From positions 1 to 7,935 of the forward strand of contig DFGL01000082.1 in assembly GCA_002371215.1 (NCBI GenBank): a DNA stretch of 7,935 nt, read 5' to 3'. Position 1 is the first letter of the stretch. Each line of letters begins with the position of its first letter. Made by a program: the position numbers and the translations under genes. The stretch comes from Ruminococcaceae bacterium UBA3751. GTDB lineage: Bacteria > Bacillota > Clostridia > Oscillospirales > Acutalibacteraceae. The notes beneath the pieces are model-generated. The model worked only from the letters and a program-made list of their open reading frames with translations. It did no database searches and had not been told where the DNA came from. Positions 6,906-7,935 of the stretch are shown here, piece by piece.

Positions 6906-6936
6906 AAAAAAATGGAAGCGGAAATAATCCGCTTCC
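6906..6936 (-). terminator. Intrinsic terminator of the glutamate dehydrogenase gene
   Basis: On the minus strand GGAAGCGGA and TCCGCTTCC (6928-6936 and 6914-6922) form a perfect 9 bp stem with a five-base loop, followed almost at once by seven T residues (6906-6912). It lies 16 bases after the gdh stop codon. Confidence 0.88.
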
Positions 6937-6952
6937 GATTTTTATTTAAGTA

Positions 6953-7935
6953 TTAATAGATACCCTGCTGAAGCATTGCGTCCGCAACCTTTTCAAAGCC
7001 TGCGATATTAGCGCCTGCAACAAGGTCGTAGCCGAGACCGTAACGCTCTGCCGCTTCCATAGAGCACTTATGAATTTCAATCATAGCGTTATGGAGTCTT
7101 GTATCAACCTCTTCCGCCGTCCAGCTGAGTCTTGCGCTGTTCTGGCTCATTTCAAGACCTGATACGCAAACGCCGCCTGCGTTAACTGCCTTTGAAGGAG
7201 CAATGATAACGCCTTCGGTTTCTCTGAAGAGGTCAAAAGCGTCCTCGGTAGTAGGCATATTGGCAACCTCAATATAGTACTTTGTGCCGTTGGCGAGAAT
7301 CTTATTAGCCTCATCAAGAGTTACCTCATTCTGAGTTGCGCAAGGCATAGCGATATCAACCTTTACGCCCCACGGCTTTTCGCCTGCCTGGAATTCAACG
7401 CCGAATTTATCGGCGTAATCCTGACATCTGTCTCTGCCTGACGCACGCATTTCAAGAAGATAGCCAATCTTTTCATCGGTAATAATTCCGTCGGGGTCGT
7501 AAACATATCCGTCAGGACCTGAGATAGTAACGGGCTTAGCGCCGAGCTCAGCAAGCTTTTTGCAAGCGCCCCATGCTACGTTACCGAAGCCTGAGATAGC
7601 AACTGTCTTGCCCTTGATTGTATCGTTTTCGTGCTTTAATACCTCGCAGGTATAGTAAACAGCACCGAAGCCTGTTGCCTCGGGACGGATAAGCGAACCG
7701 CCGTAGCTTCTGCCTTTACCGGTAAGCACGCCGTTTTCATAAGCGTCCTTAATTCTCTTATACTGACCGAAGAGATAGCCGATTTCTCTTCCGCCAACGC
7801 CGATATCGCCTGCAGGAACGTCAACGTCCGGGCCGATATGGCGCTGAAGTTCAGTCATAAACGCCTGACAAAAACGCATAATTTCACCCTTGCTCTTACC
7901 TCTCGGGTCAAAGTCGGAGCCGCCCTTGCCGCCGC
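6953..7935 (-). CDS. gdhA: Glutamate dehydrogenase, hexameric type, probably NAD-preferring (5' end outside window)
   Basis: The gene is cut by the window edge; about 326 C-terminal residues of an expected 445-450 are present. The enzyme interconverts glutamate and 2-oxoglutarate plus ammonia in the cytoplasm. The visible part opens with GGKGGSDFDP, whose Lys matches catalytic K125 of the Clostridium symbiosum enzyme. PAGDIGVG follows exactly 40 residues later, giving the catalytic Asp (D165). The Rossmann domain begins SGFGNVAWGA. The Phe of GFGN and the Pro-Asp of SGPDGY sit at positions corresponding to C. symbiosum F238, P262 and D263, which I recall as determinants of NAD preference; NADP enzymes usually differ here. 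The C-terminal segments EVANMPTT, APSKAVNAGG and LVAGANIAGF are intact. An open frame continues past 7880 to the edge, so the ATG at 7877-7879 is internal. A strong terminator follows. Confidence 0.95.
   Translation of the reverse strand, partial: GGKGGSDFDPRGKSKGEIMRFCQAFMTELQRHIGPDVDVPAGDIGVGGREIGYLFGQYKRIKDAYENGVLTGKGRSYGGSLIRPEATGFGAVYYTCEVLKHENDTIKGKTVAISGFGNVAWGACKKLAELGAKPVTISGPDGYVYDPDGIITDEKIGYLLEMRASGRDRCQDYADKFGVEFQAGEKPWGVKVDIAMPCATQNEVTLDEANKILANGTKYYIEVANMPTTEDAFDLFRETEGVIIAPSKAVNAGGVCVSGLEMSQNSARLSWTAEEVDTRLHNAMIEIHKCSMEAAERYGLGYDLVAGANIAGFEKVADAMLQQGIY

Noticed and set aside
1..7935. A new defence, phage or biosynthetic system
   Set aside because: All five genes belong to familiar families, are transcribed singly and share no pathway. 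No transposase, nuclease, toxin-antitoxin pair or CRISPR-type spaced repeats are visible.

Overview
The window looks like chromosomal DNA from a low-to-moderate GC Firmicute, most likely a gut clostridium of the Ruminococcaceae/Oscillospiraceae type. The evidence is the A+T-rich spacers with Gram-positive style sigma-A promoters, the purine-rich ribosome binding sites, a DacF-like carboxypeptidase, a YfhO-type membrane protein, and a glutamate dehydrogenase that closely resembles the Clostridium symbiosum enzyme. Species-level placement is inference.

From left to right: 23-299 is a short non-coding element with imperfect terminal inverted repeats and TA at both ends. It abuts the stop codon of a GPH/MelB-type sugar transporter (297-1763, minus). 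Next come a DacF-like D-alanyl-D-alanine carboxypeptidase (1869-3287, minus), a calcineurin-like phosphoesterase with an altered metal site (3381-4052, plus), a YfhO-family multi-pass membrane protein (4093-6843, minus), and the 3' two thirds of a glutamate dehydrogenase gene (6953 to beyond the window end, minus).

The layout is a row of single-gene transcription units rather than an operon. Each spacer carries a recognisable terminator, promoter or both. There is a minus-strand terminator after the carboxypeptidase, a promoter for the transporter, face-to-face promoters between carboxypeptidase and phosphoesterase, a bidirectional terminator between phosphoesterase and yfhO, and a terminator-promoter pair between gdh and yfhO. 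Two products (carboxypeptidase, YfhO) act at the cell envelope; the transporter and GDH belong to nutrient uptake and amino-acid metabolism. Nothing ties the five genes into one pathway.

I see no defence system, CRISPR array, phage gene or biosynthetic cluster. The observations most worth checking are the MITE-like element that appears to have inserted inside a stop codon and rebuilt it, the phosphoesterase that has lost three expected metal ligands, and the shared palindromic promoter at 3292-3350.
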